Shown: piece by piece, positions 1-8,681 of the stretch
How positions within the stretch are numbered: position 1 is the first letter of the stretch
How the letters are laid out: each line of letters starts with the position of its first letter
NCBI GenBank assembly: GCA_020199775.1
Contig: JAIVJZ010000040.1
Span: 124,001 to 188,000, forward strand
Direction of reading: 5' to 3'
Source of the DNA: Acidobacteriota bacterium
GTDB lineage: Bacteria; Acidobacteriota; Blastocatellia; Pyrinomonadales; Pyrinomonadaceae
DNA: 64,000 bases
Program-made: the position numbers and the translations under genes
The notes under the pieces: generated by a model
Seen by the model: the letters and a program-made list of their open reading frames with translations, nothing else
Told to the model about the DNA's origin: nothing
Databases searched by the model: none

Positions 1-446
1 TCCCAAAGTTTTTCGCTCCTAAAAATACGAAACGCGTGCAGGCTCGCGGCGGAGTCTGCCCCGGCGTCCGCCCCGCTCTCTTCGATGCCGACGATGAAGT
101 AGACGGCCGACGGGTGGTAGGCCAGACGCACGTCCGACTCGGAAGGCACGGGCGCGGCCTCGCGCGGGTGCGAGTGATAGACGCCGAGCAGTTGTTCGCC
201 GCGCGCGCGCATCGTGCGTTGCGCCTCGCACAAACCCTGCGGGTCGCCGTCATAGGCCACGCGCGGGTCGGGCGCGATGTTGCGCAGACGATAGACGGAC
301 ACCCCGACGCCTTCGCGGTCGCCGCCGACGAGACCGCAACACTCTTCGGGGCGAGCCGCACGCGCGTGCGCGAGCATCTCTTCCAATTGCGCCCGCCTGA
401 TCGTGACGATAAGCCGCTCCCCTTCCGCCTGTGCCCTGCTTCGCAA
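1..446 (-). CDS. JAMM/MPN-type (Mov34, M67) metallopeptidase, partial
   Basis: The gene runs off the left edge, so the C-terminus is missing. From the TTG at 446 the frame stays open to base 1. After a short N-terminus comes an EECCGLVGG segment carrying the family's catalytic Glu, then the zinc motif HSHPREAAPVPSESD. The last Asp lies 14 residues after the first His, one more than in the usual bacterial form (from memory). Bacterial members are Zn-dependent isopeptidase-like proteins, often tied to sulfur-carrier processing. No ubiquitin-like carrier protein is visible nearby. The start is uncertain: a GTAAGG lies only a few bases upstream of the TTG, and an in-frame ATG lies inside at LEEM. 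It follows the amidohydrolase gene with almost no gap. Confidence 0.75.
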   Translation of the reverse strand, partial: MRSRAQAEGERLIVTIRRAQLEEMLAHARAARPEECCGLVGGDREGVGVSVYRLRNIAPDPRVAYDGDPQGLCEAQRTMRARGEQLLGVYHSHPREAAPVPSESDVRLAYHPSAVYFIVGIEESGADAGADSAASLHAFRIFRSEKLW

Positions 447-450
447 AACC

Positions 451-1830
451 TTACTTCGACGGGCGCGCGCCTGCCCCCGCGCGCGTCGCCGTCAACTCGT
501 CTTTGACGACCGCGCCGCCCTTCATCACGAAGCGCACGCGCTCAAGTTCGGTGATCTCTTTCAGCGGATCGCCCGCGACGGCGATGAGGTCTGCGAACTT
601 GCCCACCTCGATGCTGCCGAACAGGGCGCGCTCGCCCGCGAACAACTCGGCGTTGTTGATCGTCGCGGCGCGGATGATCTCAAGCGGCGTCATGCCGGAC
701 TCGGCGTAGGCGCGAAACATGAGTTTGCTCGTCTGCCCACGCGTCTGCCCCGGCTCGGCGTAGTAGGAATCGGAACCGGCGGAGATGCGCACGCCCAGTT
801 TGACGGCGCGCGCCAGTCGCTCGCGGCTGCCGCTCGTAAATCCCTTGATATTTTTCAACGCGGCCTCGCGCTGCTCCTGCGTCAACGTCTGCGGCGGCAG
901 GTAAAACTCCGAGGGGAAGTCGGTCGGGACGAGGAAGATTTTCTTCTCGGCCATCATTCTCAGCACGTCGTCGGGGATGGTGTAGGCGTGCTCGATGGAA
1001 TCGACGCCCGCCTCGGCGGCGATGCGCGTCGCGGCGTCGCCGATGGCGTGCGCCGACACCTTGCGGTTCACACGGTGCGCCTCTTCGACGATCACCTTCA
1101 TCTCTTCGAGCGACAGGACGCGCGCCCCCGTGTTGACGATCACCTTGATCAAATCCGCGCCGTCGTAGAAAGCCTGCCGCACGGCGCGGCGCGCTTCCTC
1201 GACGCCGCTCACCACCACGTATTCCTGCTCGATGACCTTTTGCATCTCTGCGGAGACGCCGCCGAACTGGCCGCCCGCCGCCGACAGGGCGCGCGTCGAA
1301 GCGAACAAGCGCGGCCCCGTGACCCAGCCCGAACGGATCGCGTCGCGCAGCGCGACATCGCCGTTCCAGCCGGAGTTGCCGAGGTCGCGCACCGACGTGA
1401 AACCCGCCTCAAGCATCTCGCGCGCCTGCAACGCGCCGAGCAACGCGCGGCGGGTCGTGCCGAGTTGCGTGACGGTCAGGATCATGTTCGGGTCGTCGCC
1501 GCCGATCTGTTTGTCGTAGTTCTGCAACAGGTGCGTGTGGCTGTCCGTGAGGCCGGGCAGCAGCATCGCGCCGCCGAGGTCTATCACTTCCGCGCCCGAC
1601 GGGATTGCCAGCCCGCTTCCGGCCGACTGGATGCGGCCGTTCTCGATGAGCACGACGGCGTTTGCGACGACCGCGCCGCCGCGCACGTCGAGCATCCGTG
1701 CGGCGCGCACGGCGATGCGCTTCGACGCGCTCGCCGCCGGAGCCTGCGCCCGCGCCGTAGTAGTAACGGCGGATAACAACAAGACCGACAGCAGCACGAG
1801 CGTTTGAAAGACGGGGCGTTTCAAATTCAT
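451..1830 (-). CDS. Exported amidohydrolase (imidazolonepropionase/prolidase-like)
   Basis: 459 aa. An N-terminal signal peptide (hydrophobic stretch about residues 8-23, then ARAQA) sends it out of the cytoplasm. The amidohydrolase fold is shown by HTH after LPGLTDS (metal-binding HxH), the metal-bridging Lys region ADLIKVIVNTG, His in VSAHAIG, His in SIEHAY and the catalytic Asp in AGSDS. The C-terminal GKFADLIAVAGDPL strand is the usual beta-sandwich return. Such secreted members are thought to act on dipeptides or cyclic amides; the substrate cannot be read from sequence. It is 32 bp downstream of aspS on the same strand, so co-transcription is plausible. Confidence 0.85.
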   Translation of the reverse strand: MNLKRPVFQTLVLLSVLLLSAVTTTARAQAPAASASKRIAVRAARMLDVRGGAVVANAVVLIENGRIQSAGSGLAIPSGAEVIDLGGAMLLPGLTDSHTHLLQNYDKQIGGDDPNMILTVTQLGTTRRALLGALQAREMLEAGFTSVRDLGNSGWNGDVALRDAIRSGWVTGPRLFASTRALSAAGGQFGGVSAEMQKVIEQEYVVVSGVEEARRAVRQAFYDGADLIKVIVNTGARVLSLEEMKVIVEEAHRVNRKVSAHAIGDAATRIAAEAGVDSIEHAYTIPDDVLRMMAEKKIFLVPTDFPSEFYLPPQTLTQEQREAALKNIKGFTSGSRERLARAVKLGVRISAGSDSYYAEPGQTRGQTSKLMFRAYAESGMTPLEIIRAATINNAELFAGERALFGSIEVGKFADLIAVAGDPLKEITELERVRFVMKGGAVVKDELTATRAGAGARPSK

Positions 1831-1862
1831 CTCGACCTTGGCTTCTCCTTCACAGCGGCGCG

Positions 1863-3677
1863 TTATGCTTCTTTAACGCGGATGTGCAAATCTTTGAGCA
1901 TCTGCGGGTCAACTTCGCCGGGCGCGTCAATCATCAAGTCGGCGGCCGAGGCGGTCTTCGGAAAGGCCATCACGTCGCGTATGTTCTCGGTGTTGGCTAA
2001 GACCATCATCGTGCGTTCGATGCCGGAGGCGATGCCGCCGTGCGGCGGCGTGCCGAACTCAAGGGCATCCAAGAAGAATCCGAAACGCTCGCGCGCCGTC
2101 TCCTCCGTCATGCCCAGAGCCTTGAAGATGAGCCGCTGCACGTCGCGGCGGTGAATACGAATCGAGCCGCCCGCGACCTCCACGCCGTTGATCACCGTGT
2201 CGTAAGCCTTCGCGCGAAGTTGGCCGAGCAACTGCGTCTCGCCGCCTTCGACCGCGCGCTCCAGCAGCGGCAAGTCCTCGTCGAGCGCGGAGGTGAACGG
2301 GTGGTGCATCGCGTAGTAACGATCCCCTTCCTCGTCATACTCGAACATGGGAAACTCCGTCACCCAGAGCGGCGCGTAGACATTTTCGGGAATCAACCGT
2401 TCGCGCTTCGCGACTTCGATGCGCAACGCGCCGAGGCTCGCCGCGACGGTCTTCGCCTTGCCCGCGACGATGAGCGCCGCGTCGCCCTGCCGCGCCCCGG
2501 CCGCCGCGGCCACGCCCTTGATCGTCTCTTCGCCCAGAGCCTTCAGCAACGAAGACGAGACTTCATCGCCCAACTTGATCCACGCCAGCGCGCCCGCGCC
2601 GTAACGCTTCGCGTGCTCCTGCAACTCGTCGAGCAGCTTGCGCGACCACTTCGCGCCGCCTTTGACGACGACGCCCTTCACCTCGCCGCCGCCGCCCGCG
2701 AGCGCGGCGGCGAAAGGGGCGAAGGTCGTGCCCTCAAGCGCGGGCGCGAGGTCTTGGAGTTCCATCCCGAAACGCAGGTCGGGCTTGTCGCTGCCGTAGC
2801 GGCGCATCGCCTCCGCGTAAGACAGGCGCGGGAACGGCACGGGCAGTTCGACGCCGATGCAGGCGCGGAAGACGCGCGCGAAGTAGCCTTCGACGAGCGT
2901 GTAAATGCGTTCGAGCGTGGGGAAACTCATCTCCACGTCGAGTTGCGAAAACTCCGGCTGGCGGTCGGCGCGCAAGTCTTCGTCGCGGAAGCAGCGCGCG
3001 ATCTGGTAATACTTGTCCAGCCCCGCGATCATGCACAGTTGCTTGAACAACTGCGGCGACTGCGGCAGCGCGTAAAACTTCCCCGGAAAGGTGCGCGACG
3101 GCACGACGTAATCGCGCGCGCCTTCCGGCGTGCTCTTGATCATGATCGGCGTCTCGATCTCCGTAAACCCCTGCTCGTCCATGTAGCGGTGAATCTCCGT
3201 GAGCATCCGGTGACGCATCCGTAGGTTGGCCTGCAACTGCGGGCGACGCAAATCGAGGTAGCGATACTTCAAACGCAAATCTTCCGCCGCCAGGGTCTCG
3301 CCGCCCGCGACTTCGAGTTGAAACGGCGTGGTGCGCGCGTCGTTCAGGATCAACAGCGCGCGTGCCTGCACCTCCACCGCGCCCGTCGCGATCTTCGGAT
3401 TGCGCTGCCCCTCTTCGCGCAACACCACCTCGCCCGTGCACGCGATGACATACTCGCCGCGCGGCTGCTTCGCCTTCGCGTGCGCCTCGCGCGCCGTCTC
3501 CTCGTTGAAGACGACCTGCGTGATTCCGTCGCGGTCGCGCAAATCGAAGAAGGTCAGCGGCCCGAAGTCGCGCCGCCGCGCCACCCACCCCATCAAGGTC
3601 ACCGTCTGTCCCACGTGCTCCGCGCGCAACTGGCCGCACGAATGCGTCCGCTCCAAATTTCCTAAATTATCCAGCAT
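1863..3677 (-). CDS. aspS: Aspartate--tRNA ligase
   Basis: 604 aa, the usual length for bacterial AspRS, which charges tRNA-Asp in the cytoplasm. The N-terminal OB-fold anticodon-binding domain (about 1-110) includes GWVARRRDFGPLTFFDLRDR. The class II catalytic core has motif 2 FRDEDLRADRQPEF and motif 3 GGIASGIERTMMVL. Between them lies the GAD insertion of bacterial AspRS (about 290-410). Whether the enzyme is discriminating (Asp only) or also charges tRNA-Asn cannot be decided here; no gatCAB genes are in the window. The start ATG at 3677 has a purine-rich GGGAATAAA upstream. It lies 80 bp downstream of hisS. Confidence 0.96.
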   Translation of the reverse strand: MLDNLGNLERTHSCGQLRAEHVGQTVTLMGWVARRRDFGPLTFFDLRDRDGITQVVFNEETAREAHAKAKQPRGEYVIACTGEVVLREEGQRNPKIATGAVEVQARALLILNDARTTPFQLEVAGGETLAAEDLRLKYRYLDLRRPQLQANLRMRHRMLTEIHRYMDEQGFTEIETPIMIKSTPEGARDYVVPSRTFPGKFYALPQSPQLFKQLCMIAGLDKYYQIARCFRDEDLRADRQPEFSQLDVEMSFPTLERIYTLVEGYFARVFRACIGVELPVPFPRLSYAEAMRRYGSDKPDLRFGMELQDLAPALEGTTFAPFAAALAGGGGEVKGVVVKGGAKWSRKLLDELQEHAKRYGAGALAWIKLGDEVSSSLLKALGEETIKGVAAAAGARQGDAALIVAGKAKTVAASLGALRIEVAKRERLIPENVYAPLWVTEFPMFEYDEEGDRYYAMHHPFTSALDEDLPLLERAVEGGETQLLGQLRAKAYDTVINGVEVAGGSIRIHRRDVQRLIFKALGMTEETARERFGFFLDALEFGTPPHGGIASGIERTMMVLANTENIRDVMAFPKTASAADLMIDAPGEVDPQMLKDLHIRVKEA

Positions 3678-3757
3678 GTTTATTCCCGCACCGCCCGCGA
3701 TAATCGAACGCGAGACTCGCGCCCCGCCGTTCGTCTCTGAAATATAGTTTGCGAAAT

Positions 3758-5164
3758 TTAACCGTCGCCGTTTCCTTTGAGCAACGTCTTTAACGTCTCG
3801 GCCGCCGCCGCGCTGCGGACGGTCTGCTGCTCGCCCGAACGCATATCTTTCAGAGAGACCTCGCCGCGCGCGCGTTCGTCCGGCCCCGCGACGGCGACAA
3901 ACGGCACGCCCCGCGTCGAAGCATACTTAAACTGCTTGCCGACCTTATCCCCGCGCTCCGGGTAGACATCCACACGCAAGCCCCCGGCGCGCAACTCACG
4001 CGCCAGCGCGAGCGCGTCGCCTGCCGACGACTCATCCCAGATCGTCACCAACACGTCGGCCGCCGCGCTCACCAGATCGGCGGGAAACATCTCGCGCTCC
4101 GTCATCACGACGATGATGCGCTCAAGGCCAAGCGAGAACCCGCACGCGGGAACCTCCTGCTTCGAAAACATCCCGACCAGATGATCGTAACGCCCGCCGC
4201 CGCCGAGGCTGCCCGCCAGATCGGGCACGCTGATCTCCATGATCGCGCCCGTGTAATAAGAGAGCCCGCGCGCCAGGCTCGGGTCGATCTTTATCCGCGC
4301 GCCCGCGCCCGTCGCTTCGGCAAACTGCAAAATCTGTCGCAACTCGTCCACGCCGCGCGCGCCCGCTTCGTGTTCGCCTAAGAATTCGACGAGGCGGCCG
4401 AGCATCGCCGCGTTGAAAGCCTCCCGCTCCGTGCCGGGCGCGCCCACGTCAACCGACTCCGCGGCCTTCTCGATTCCGGCCACGCCTTCAAAGAAGCGCA
4501 GCAGTTTCGCGCCCGCCGCGCCCGCGACGCCGCGCTCGATCAACTCGCGGGCAACCCCTTCCGCGCCGATCTTATCCAGTTTATCCAGCGCGATGAGTGC
4601 GTCGCCGTGCAGTTCCGGCGCGACGCCCGCCGCGTCGAGCACGCCCGCGAGCACCTGCCGGTGATTCAAACGGATCGTAAAATTCGTGAAGCCGAGTTGC
4701 GCCAAAACGTCCGACGCCGCCGCGCAGATTTCCGCTTCGACGATCATCGAGCGCGACCCCGTGGCGTCCAAATCGCATTGATAAAACTCGCGGAAGCGGC
4801 CGCGCGCCGGGCGGTCTGCGCGCCACACGGGTTGAATTTGGTAGCGTTTGAAAAACTTCGGCAGCCGCTCGCCGTATTCCGCGACGACGCGCGCCAGCGG
4901 CACGGTCAGGTCGTAGCGCAACGCGAGGTCGGCCGCGCCCGTGCGTTCGTGCTCGCCGCGCTTCAGGATTTTGAAGATGAGTTGATTGCCCTCTTCGCCG
5001 TACTTGCCCGTCAGCGTCTCGATGTTCTCGACCGCCGGAGTCTCCAACGGCTCGAACCCGTAACGCTCATACACCCCGCGCACGACGCCGATCACATACT
5101 CGCGCCGCCTTACGTCCGCAGGCAAAAAATCGCGCATCCCGCGCGCCGGTTGAGTCTTCTCCAT
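3758..5164 (-). CDS. hisS: Histidine--tRNA ligase
   Basis: 468 aa, somewhat longer than the common size of about 420. It is a cytoplasmic class II synthetase for tRNA-His. Motif 1 begins with the characteristic ARGMRDFLP. Motif 2 includes YQIQPVWRADRPARGRFREF. The HisA motif is RGLSYYTGAIMEI, and GGGGRYDHLVG is also typical. The C-terminal anticodon domain (about 370-460) contains VYPERGDKVGKQFKYA. The ATG at 5164 lies directly against one arm of a repeat-built hairpin (5168-5276) that occupies the expected ribosome-binding region, so initiation may depend on how that RNA folds. hisS followed by aspS is a common bacterial pair. Confidence 0.96.
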   Translation of the reverse strand: MEKTQPARGMRDFLPADVRRREYVIGVVRGVYERYGFEPLETPAVENIETLTGKYGEEGNQLIFKILKRGEHERTGAADLALRYDLTVPLARVVAEYGERLPKFFKRYQIQPVWRADRPARGRFREFYQCDLDATGSRSMIVEAEICAAASDVLAQLGFTNFTIRLNHRQVLAGVLDAAGVAPELHGDALIALDKLDKIGAEGVARELIERGVAGAAGAKLLRFFEGVAGIEKAAESVDVGAPGTEREAFNAAMLGRLVEFLGEHEAGARGVDELRQILQFAEATGAGARIKIDPSLARGLSYYTGAIMEISVPDLAGSLGGGGRYDHLVGMFSKQEVPACGFSLGLERIIVVMTEREMFPADLVSAAADVLVTIWDESSAGDALALARELRAGGLRVDVYPERGDKVGKQFKYASTRGVPFVAVAGPDERARGEVSLKDMRSGEQQTVRSAAAAETLKTLLKGNGDG

Positions 5165-5167
5165 AAT

Positions 5168-5276
5168 AGTGAGCGGTGAGCGGTAAGCAGTAAGCAGTAA
5201 GCAGTTAATAACAGTAAGGCGATGAGTCGGCGAGCAGTTGTCTTAACTGCTCACTGCTCACCGCTCACTGCTCACT
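5168..5276. repeat. Intergenic hairpin built of repeated GTGAGC/GTAAGC words (site a)
   Basis: The left arm (5168-5207) is a run of variants of an 8-base word, gagcggt/aagcagt. The right arm (5244-5276) is a run of its complement, actgctc/accgctc. The arms can pair along about 33 bases with several alternative registers, around a loop of about 36 bases. The right arm covers the last codons and stop of the gamma-carbonic anhydrase gene; the left arm ends four bases from the hisS start. It is one of six hairpins of this kind in the window. Confidence 0.8.
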
Positions 5277-5777
5277 CTTGTACTGTTCCGTGTATTCGAC
5301 GTAGTTCTTCCAGTACTGCGCGAGGCCGACGACTTCCGCTTCGGTGAGCGGGCGTTTGACCTTCGCCGGGACGCCCATGACGAGCGAGCGCGGCGGCACA
5401 CGCGTGCCCGGCGAGATGAGCGCGCCCGCCGCGACGAGCGACTGCGCGCCGACGCGCACGTCGTCCATCACGATTGACCCCATGCCGACGAGGCAGCCGC
5501 GTCCGATGTGGCAGCCGTGCAGCGTGACGTTGTGGCCGACGGTCACTTCGTCTTCGAGGATGGTGGCATGCGTGCCGTTGGTGACGTGGACGACCGTGCC
5601 GTCCTGTATGTTGGTGCGGTTGCCGATGCGTATGTAGAACACGTCGCCGCGCACGACCGCGTTGAACCAGACGGACGACTGTTCGCCGATCTCCACATCG
5701 CCGATCACCTGCGCGCTCGCTTCGATAAATGCGCTCGGATGAATGTTTGGGTGCTTGCCGCGAAAAGGTCTGATCAT
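5265..5777 (-). CDS. Gamma-carbonic anhydrase family hexapeptide-repeat protein
   Basis: 170 aa. A left-handed beta-helix is indicated by repeated hexapeptides from IHPSAFIEASAQVIGDVEIGEQSSVW onward. The three metal-ligand histidines of the family are in place: VVHV, TVGHN and LHGC. Members bind Zn or Fe, but many lack carbonic anhydrase activity, so the reaction is uncertain. The ATG at 5777 was chosen over a longer frame (to 5882) because similarity to the family starts at MIRPFRGKHP and a GGGGC lies upstream. It follows the lipoprotein gene after 19 bp, probably in one operon. The last residues (EQYKSEQ) and the stop are encoded inside the site-a repeat, so this tail was probably shaped by the repeat. 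Confidence 0.88.
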   Translation of the reverse strand: MIRPFRGKHPNIHPSAFIEASAQVIGDVEIGEQSSVWFNAVVRGDVFYIRIGNRTNIQDGTVVHVTNGTHATILEDEVTVGHNVTLHGCHIGRGCLVGMGSIVMDDVRVGAQSLVAAGALISPGTRVPPRSLVMGVPAKVKRPLTEAEVVGLAQYWKNYVEYTEQYKSEQ

Positions 5778-5796
5778 GTTGCCCCGTAGCTTGCGC

Positions 5797-6303
5797 TCAA
5801 TCGATTGATAGTTCGGACACCAACTGTCGCCCGTCGCGGCGGACAACTGAGACGCGCATGGTCTTGCCCGTCGCGGTGTCAACGGCGACGATAGTTCTCT
5901 CGCCTTCGCGCGACTCCTCGCGCCAGTTCTTCAAATCGCCGACGCTCGCCCCCGATTGTTTGAACGACCCGGAGAATTCTTCGATAAATTCCTTCCGAAA
6001 TCCCTCGCGGTTCTCGTCGTCGGGCATCTCCTGGTAGGCCTCGCCCGCGTCCGCGACGCCCGGCACTTTCAAGTTCTCCCAATCGAAAGCGTACGCCACC
6101 GCAACGTCGCCGCCGAACAAACCTTCGACCGCTTCTCTGGCGAAATCCACGTCGGCCTTCGCGGGTCTCGTCGCGGCGTTGCCGCCGTTCGCGTTCGCGG
6201 TGTTGCTCGCCTTGTCGCCGCCCTGATTCTTCGCCCCACCGCCGCAACCCGAACTCAAACAACACCCCGCCGCCAGCAAACATATCAGAAGCGACCGCTT
6301 CAT
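5797..6303 (-). CDS. Hypothetical lipoprotein
   Basis: 168 aa; no family recognised. The N-terminus MKRSLLICLLAAGCC ends in the lipobox LSSGC, with the acylated Cys at 20. A low-complexity Gly/Asn/Ala linker (about 21-48) follows, then a small domain with a DVDFAREAVEGLF helix and a strand-rich end (ERTIVAVDTATGKTMRVSVVRRDG). The layout, anchored linker plus a compact alpha/beta domain, resembles NTF2-like or DUF4878-type lipoproteins, but this is only a shape argument. It lies 19 bp upstream of the gamma-carbonic anhydrase gene on the same strand. Confidence 0.75.
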   Translation of the reverse strand: MKRSLLICLLAAGCCLSSGCGGGAKNQGGDKASNTANANGGNAATRPAKADVDFAREAVEGLFGGDVAVAYAFDWENLKVPGVADAGEAYQEMPDDENREGFRKEFIEEFSGSFKQSGASVGDLKNWREESREGERTIVAVDTATGKTMRVSVVRRDGRQLVSELSID

Positions 6304-6681
6304 CGCAGGTCTCCTTAAAGTCGAACGTCGAACTCGCCGTCGTTCGACGATTTAATAAAGCCACATGCTCCCCGACCCGGCGAACGGGCGACTAAAGGGA
6401 CGCCGCCCCGCCTCGAACGAAAGCAAAAACGGTAGCACGAAATAAGGGAAAAGGAAAAAGGCGAGGTCAGAGACGTTATATCACAGCCGTGGAATTAGAA
6501 AGGAGATAAAGCAACATCCAAACTGTTTCTCATTTTGTCTCGTGCACACGCCACGCCCCGGCGACGCCGGAGATGTTCGGCGTCGTCGGGGCGCGATGTA
6601 TTGGCGAGGGTCGTCGCGGCCAGCCGCAACGGCTCACGACGGTTTCAAGCGGAGGGCGAACGGCTCGCCCTCCGGCAGTTC
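6304..6681. other. Intergenic region with one hairpin
   Basis: 378 bases between the lipoprotein gene and the upstream secreted-protein gene, both on the minus strand. Apart from the hairpin at 6651-6673 it holds an A/G-rich patch (6420-6460) and a GC-rich stretch with no convincing reading frame. A promoter for the lipoprotein/carbonic-anhydrase pair should be here, but no pair of boxes stands out. Confidence 0.5.
6651..6673 (-). terminator. Hairpin downstream of the 511-aa secreted protein gene
   Basis: GGAGGGCGA (6651-6659) and TCGCCCTCC (6665-6673) form a perfect 9-bp stem with a 5-base loop, just past the stop of the minus-strand gene. It lacks a U-run, so it may stabilise the 3' end rather than terminate on its own. 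Confidence 0.5.
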
Positions 6682-8217
6682 TCACTTCAATTTAATTTCT
6701 CTTGAGGTGTCCGGGTCTGATGTCTCGAAGACGATGCCGAAGGTGAAGGCTTTATTGAAGGCGTACACCGGGGGCAAGGAGCCGCGCCGGAAGCTCGCCC
6801 TGAAGCCGACACGCCCCGCCTGCACTCTGGGGCCGAACAAAAACTTGAGGTCGGCCTGAAGCCAGTATTTATTCCCCTTCTCGATGAGGTTGGCCTTTTG
6901 GGTCGTCTCATCAAAAACGCTCTCGCTTTTGAACAGATAGCGGTTGACTCCCTGCACCTCGAAATCAAGCCGGTTGAGCAGCGCATTCTGGTTATCGGCC
7001 TGATAGAACATGTTGAACACCGCGCCGGTTTTGAAGCGTGCCAGCGAGTGCTTTTCGTTGCTCGGATCGTCCTCGTTCTTGAGGTTATACCCGGCCTCGA
7101 AACCGACGGGAATCAAGCGGAAATTCCAGAAGCCCGTCTGGTTGCCGATGACGCGCGAGACGGTCGTGACCTGTAGCTGGCCGTCATAAAGAAGGTTGCT
7201 GATGTTGCCGATACTCGCCCCGTCAACGTCGCCTTCAAACTTCACCGCGTTGTCGAAGACGAGGCCGCGGAAGAAATCCTTTTGCAAGTCATTGATGATC
7301 TGCTCGGGATCGTTGGACTGCATGCCGTTCTTCAGCGTCATCACGGTTGTCGTGGGAGCCAAATTAAGCGAGCCTGCCGTCGTCCGGTCGATGGCGTCTT
7401 TCACGGCCTCAATTTTTGCGCGATTGACGAGGAAAGTTTTCCTGAAAGTCAGGCCGGTTTCGAAGTGTCTGGGGTCGGCTTTGTCCTCGCTTGCTTTCTT
7501 GAGCTTGAGGCCGAAGTTAAGCCGATCAAAGAGACCCTGTCCGAAAGGCAGGCTCTGCAAATTCCTGTTGATGATGATGTCGCCGCTGCCTTCCGTATCC
7601 CCGCCGCCCGACGGGACGGTGACGTTCAGGGCGGCAAAGATGTTCTTTTCTTCAGACGTTTTCGCGCTTGCGACAGCGTTCTTCAACGCCTCCGTGGTTG
7701 CATCGACGAGTTCGTTAATGTTCGTCGCGTCGAAGATGCGCCCGGTTCCGGTGACACCCGTTTTGGTCACGGGCGAAGCCGTCGCGCCGCTGCCTAGAAA
7801 GTGCAAAGTCTGGAAGCGCACCTGCACCTGATTGTCGCCGGGCGAGGGTTTGGTCGTGACCGCGTTCGTCAGCACAATTTGCAGCACCTGGCGGTTAAAG
7901 CCCGCGATGAACACGGAGTTTGCCTTCACTATTTCCGTCTGCGGAATGACCCTGCCGCTCGGAAGGAAGGTGATTCGGATGTTAGCCGGCTCCCGGTCAG
8001 CGTCGTCGAACGCAGGGTCGTGCCGATTGCTTAAATCGACGCGGATGTAATGTTGTGCGCCTACGTCCGCCAGGCGTAACGAGGCGATACTGAACTCGTC
8101 CACCTTGACGGCCTCAGTATCTTTAACTGTCTGGGCGAGGGCAACGGTCGCGTTGCCCCACGCGAGAATTACCAATAAGAATGTCAGGGGAGCGAAGCGG
8201 ATACGGCTGTTCTTCAT
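6682..8217 (-). CDS. Hypothetical exported protein
   Basis: 511 aa; no family recognised. From the ATG at 8217 (GAGGAG upstream; the frame stays open to 8259) a clear signal peptide covers about residues 1-29 and ends VALAQ. The N-terminal half looks like a beta-rich domain (YIRVDLSNRHDP, NIRITFLPSGRVIPQTEIVKANSVFIAGFNRQVLQIVLTN). The C-terminal half has alternating strands ending in an aromatic-basic stretch, KFLFGPRVQAGRVGFRASF, that hints at outer-membrane beta-barrel strands. The final residues EIKLK lack the classical C-terminal Phe. It could be a secreted or outer-membrane protein. Confidence 0.7.
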   Translation of the reverse strand: MKNSRIRFAPLTFLLVILAWGNATVALAQTVKDTEAVKVDEFSIASLRLADVGAQHYIRVDLSNRHDPAFDDADREPANIRITFLPSGRVIPQTEIVKANSVFIAGFNRQVLQIVLTNAVTTKPSPGDNQVQVRFQTLHFLGSGATASPVTKTGVTGTGRIFDATNINELVDATTEALKNAVASAKTSEEKNIFAALNVTVPSGGGDTEGSGDIIINRNLQSLPFGQGLFDRLNFGLKLKKASEDKADPRHFETGLTFRKTFLVNRAKIEAVKDAIDRTTAGSLNLAPTTTVMTLKNGMQSNDPEQIINDLQKDFFRGLVFDNAVKFEGDVDGASIGNISNLLYDGQLQVTTVSRVIGNQTGFWNFRLIPVGFEAGYNLKNEDDPSNEKHSLARFKTGAVFNMFYQADNQNALLNRLDFEVQGVNRYLFKSESVFDETTQKANLIEKGNKYWLQADLKFLFGPRVQAGRVGFRASFRRGSLPPVYAFNKAFTFGIVFETSDPDTSREIKLK

Positions 8218-8366
8218 AGACTTCTCCTCAAGCGGACGATGACAAAGCCCCGCAATCAAAATTGATGGTTGAATGATGAACCGGCGCGCCCGCGCGGCTC
8301 AGGCCGACGCGGCTGTTGTGGATGTTGCTCTCGGCGGTGAGTCGGCGGAGTCCGTAACAGAGCTGC

Positions 8367-8681
8367 TCAGGCGAACCCGCCGCCCTCAAGTTTCAGCAAG
8401 AGCGCTTCGACGTGATTTACAACCAACCCGATAACCACGTCCGGGGCGAGGTCGATGCTTTGAATGTCCTGCGACAACTCGGCCGGCAGGAGCGTGCTCA
8501 AGGTTTGCAAAAAGGTCGAGAGCGCGGCATCGCTAATAATCCCGATGGACTTGAAGGTGAGGAAAAATAGGTTGTCGGGTGAGATGGCAAAGGGATTAAT
8601 ACTAATTACTTTAACGAACGTCGTGCTGATGGCACACGCAGTGCCGACGCTTCGGGCGGCTTGCTGTAGGGCTGTTTCCAT
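8367..8681 (-). CDS. Small hypothetical protein
   Basis: 104 aa from the ATG at 8681, which is preceded by AAGGAGAA at good spacing. The frame remains open further upstream, but that part looks non-coding and has no ribosome-binding site. The protein is mostly helical and rather hydrophobic (NPFAISPDNLFFLTFKSIGIISDAAL, LLPAELSQDIQSIDLAPDVV), without a signal peptide or Cys pair. No family is recognised. It is 149 bp upstream of the secreted-protein gene on the same strand and divergent from the clostripain-like gene across about 700 bp, so it may belong to that peptidase neighbourhood. That link is speculation. Confidence 0.6.
   Translation of the reverse strand: METALQQAARSVGTACAISTTFVKVISINPFAISPDNLFFLTFKSIGIISDAALSTFLQTLSTLLPAELSQDIQSIDLAPDVVIGLVVNHVEALLLKLEGGGFA

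Noticed and set aside
403-1776. Long plus-strand frames opposite the amidohydrolase, aspS and hisS genes
   Set aside because: Antisense shadows of GC-rich genes: Arg/His-rich, no ribosome-binding sites, while the minus-strand frames carry clear family motifs.
5168-5276. CRISPR-like array suggested by regularly repeated words
   Set aside because: The units are contiguous with no unique spacers, and the two halves are complementary; no cas genes are near. It is a hairpin, not a CRISPR.
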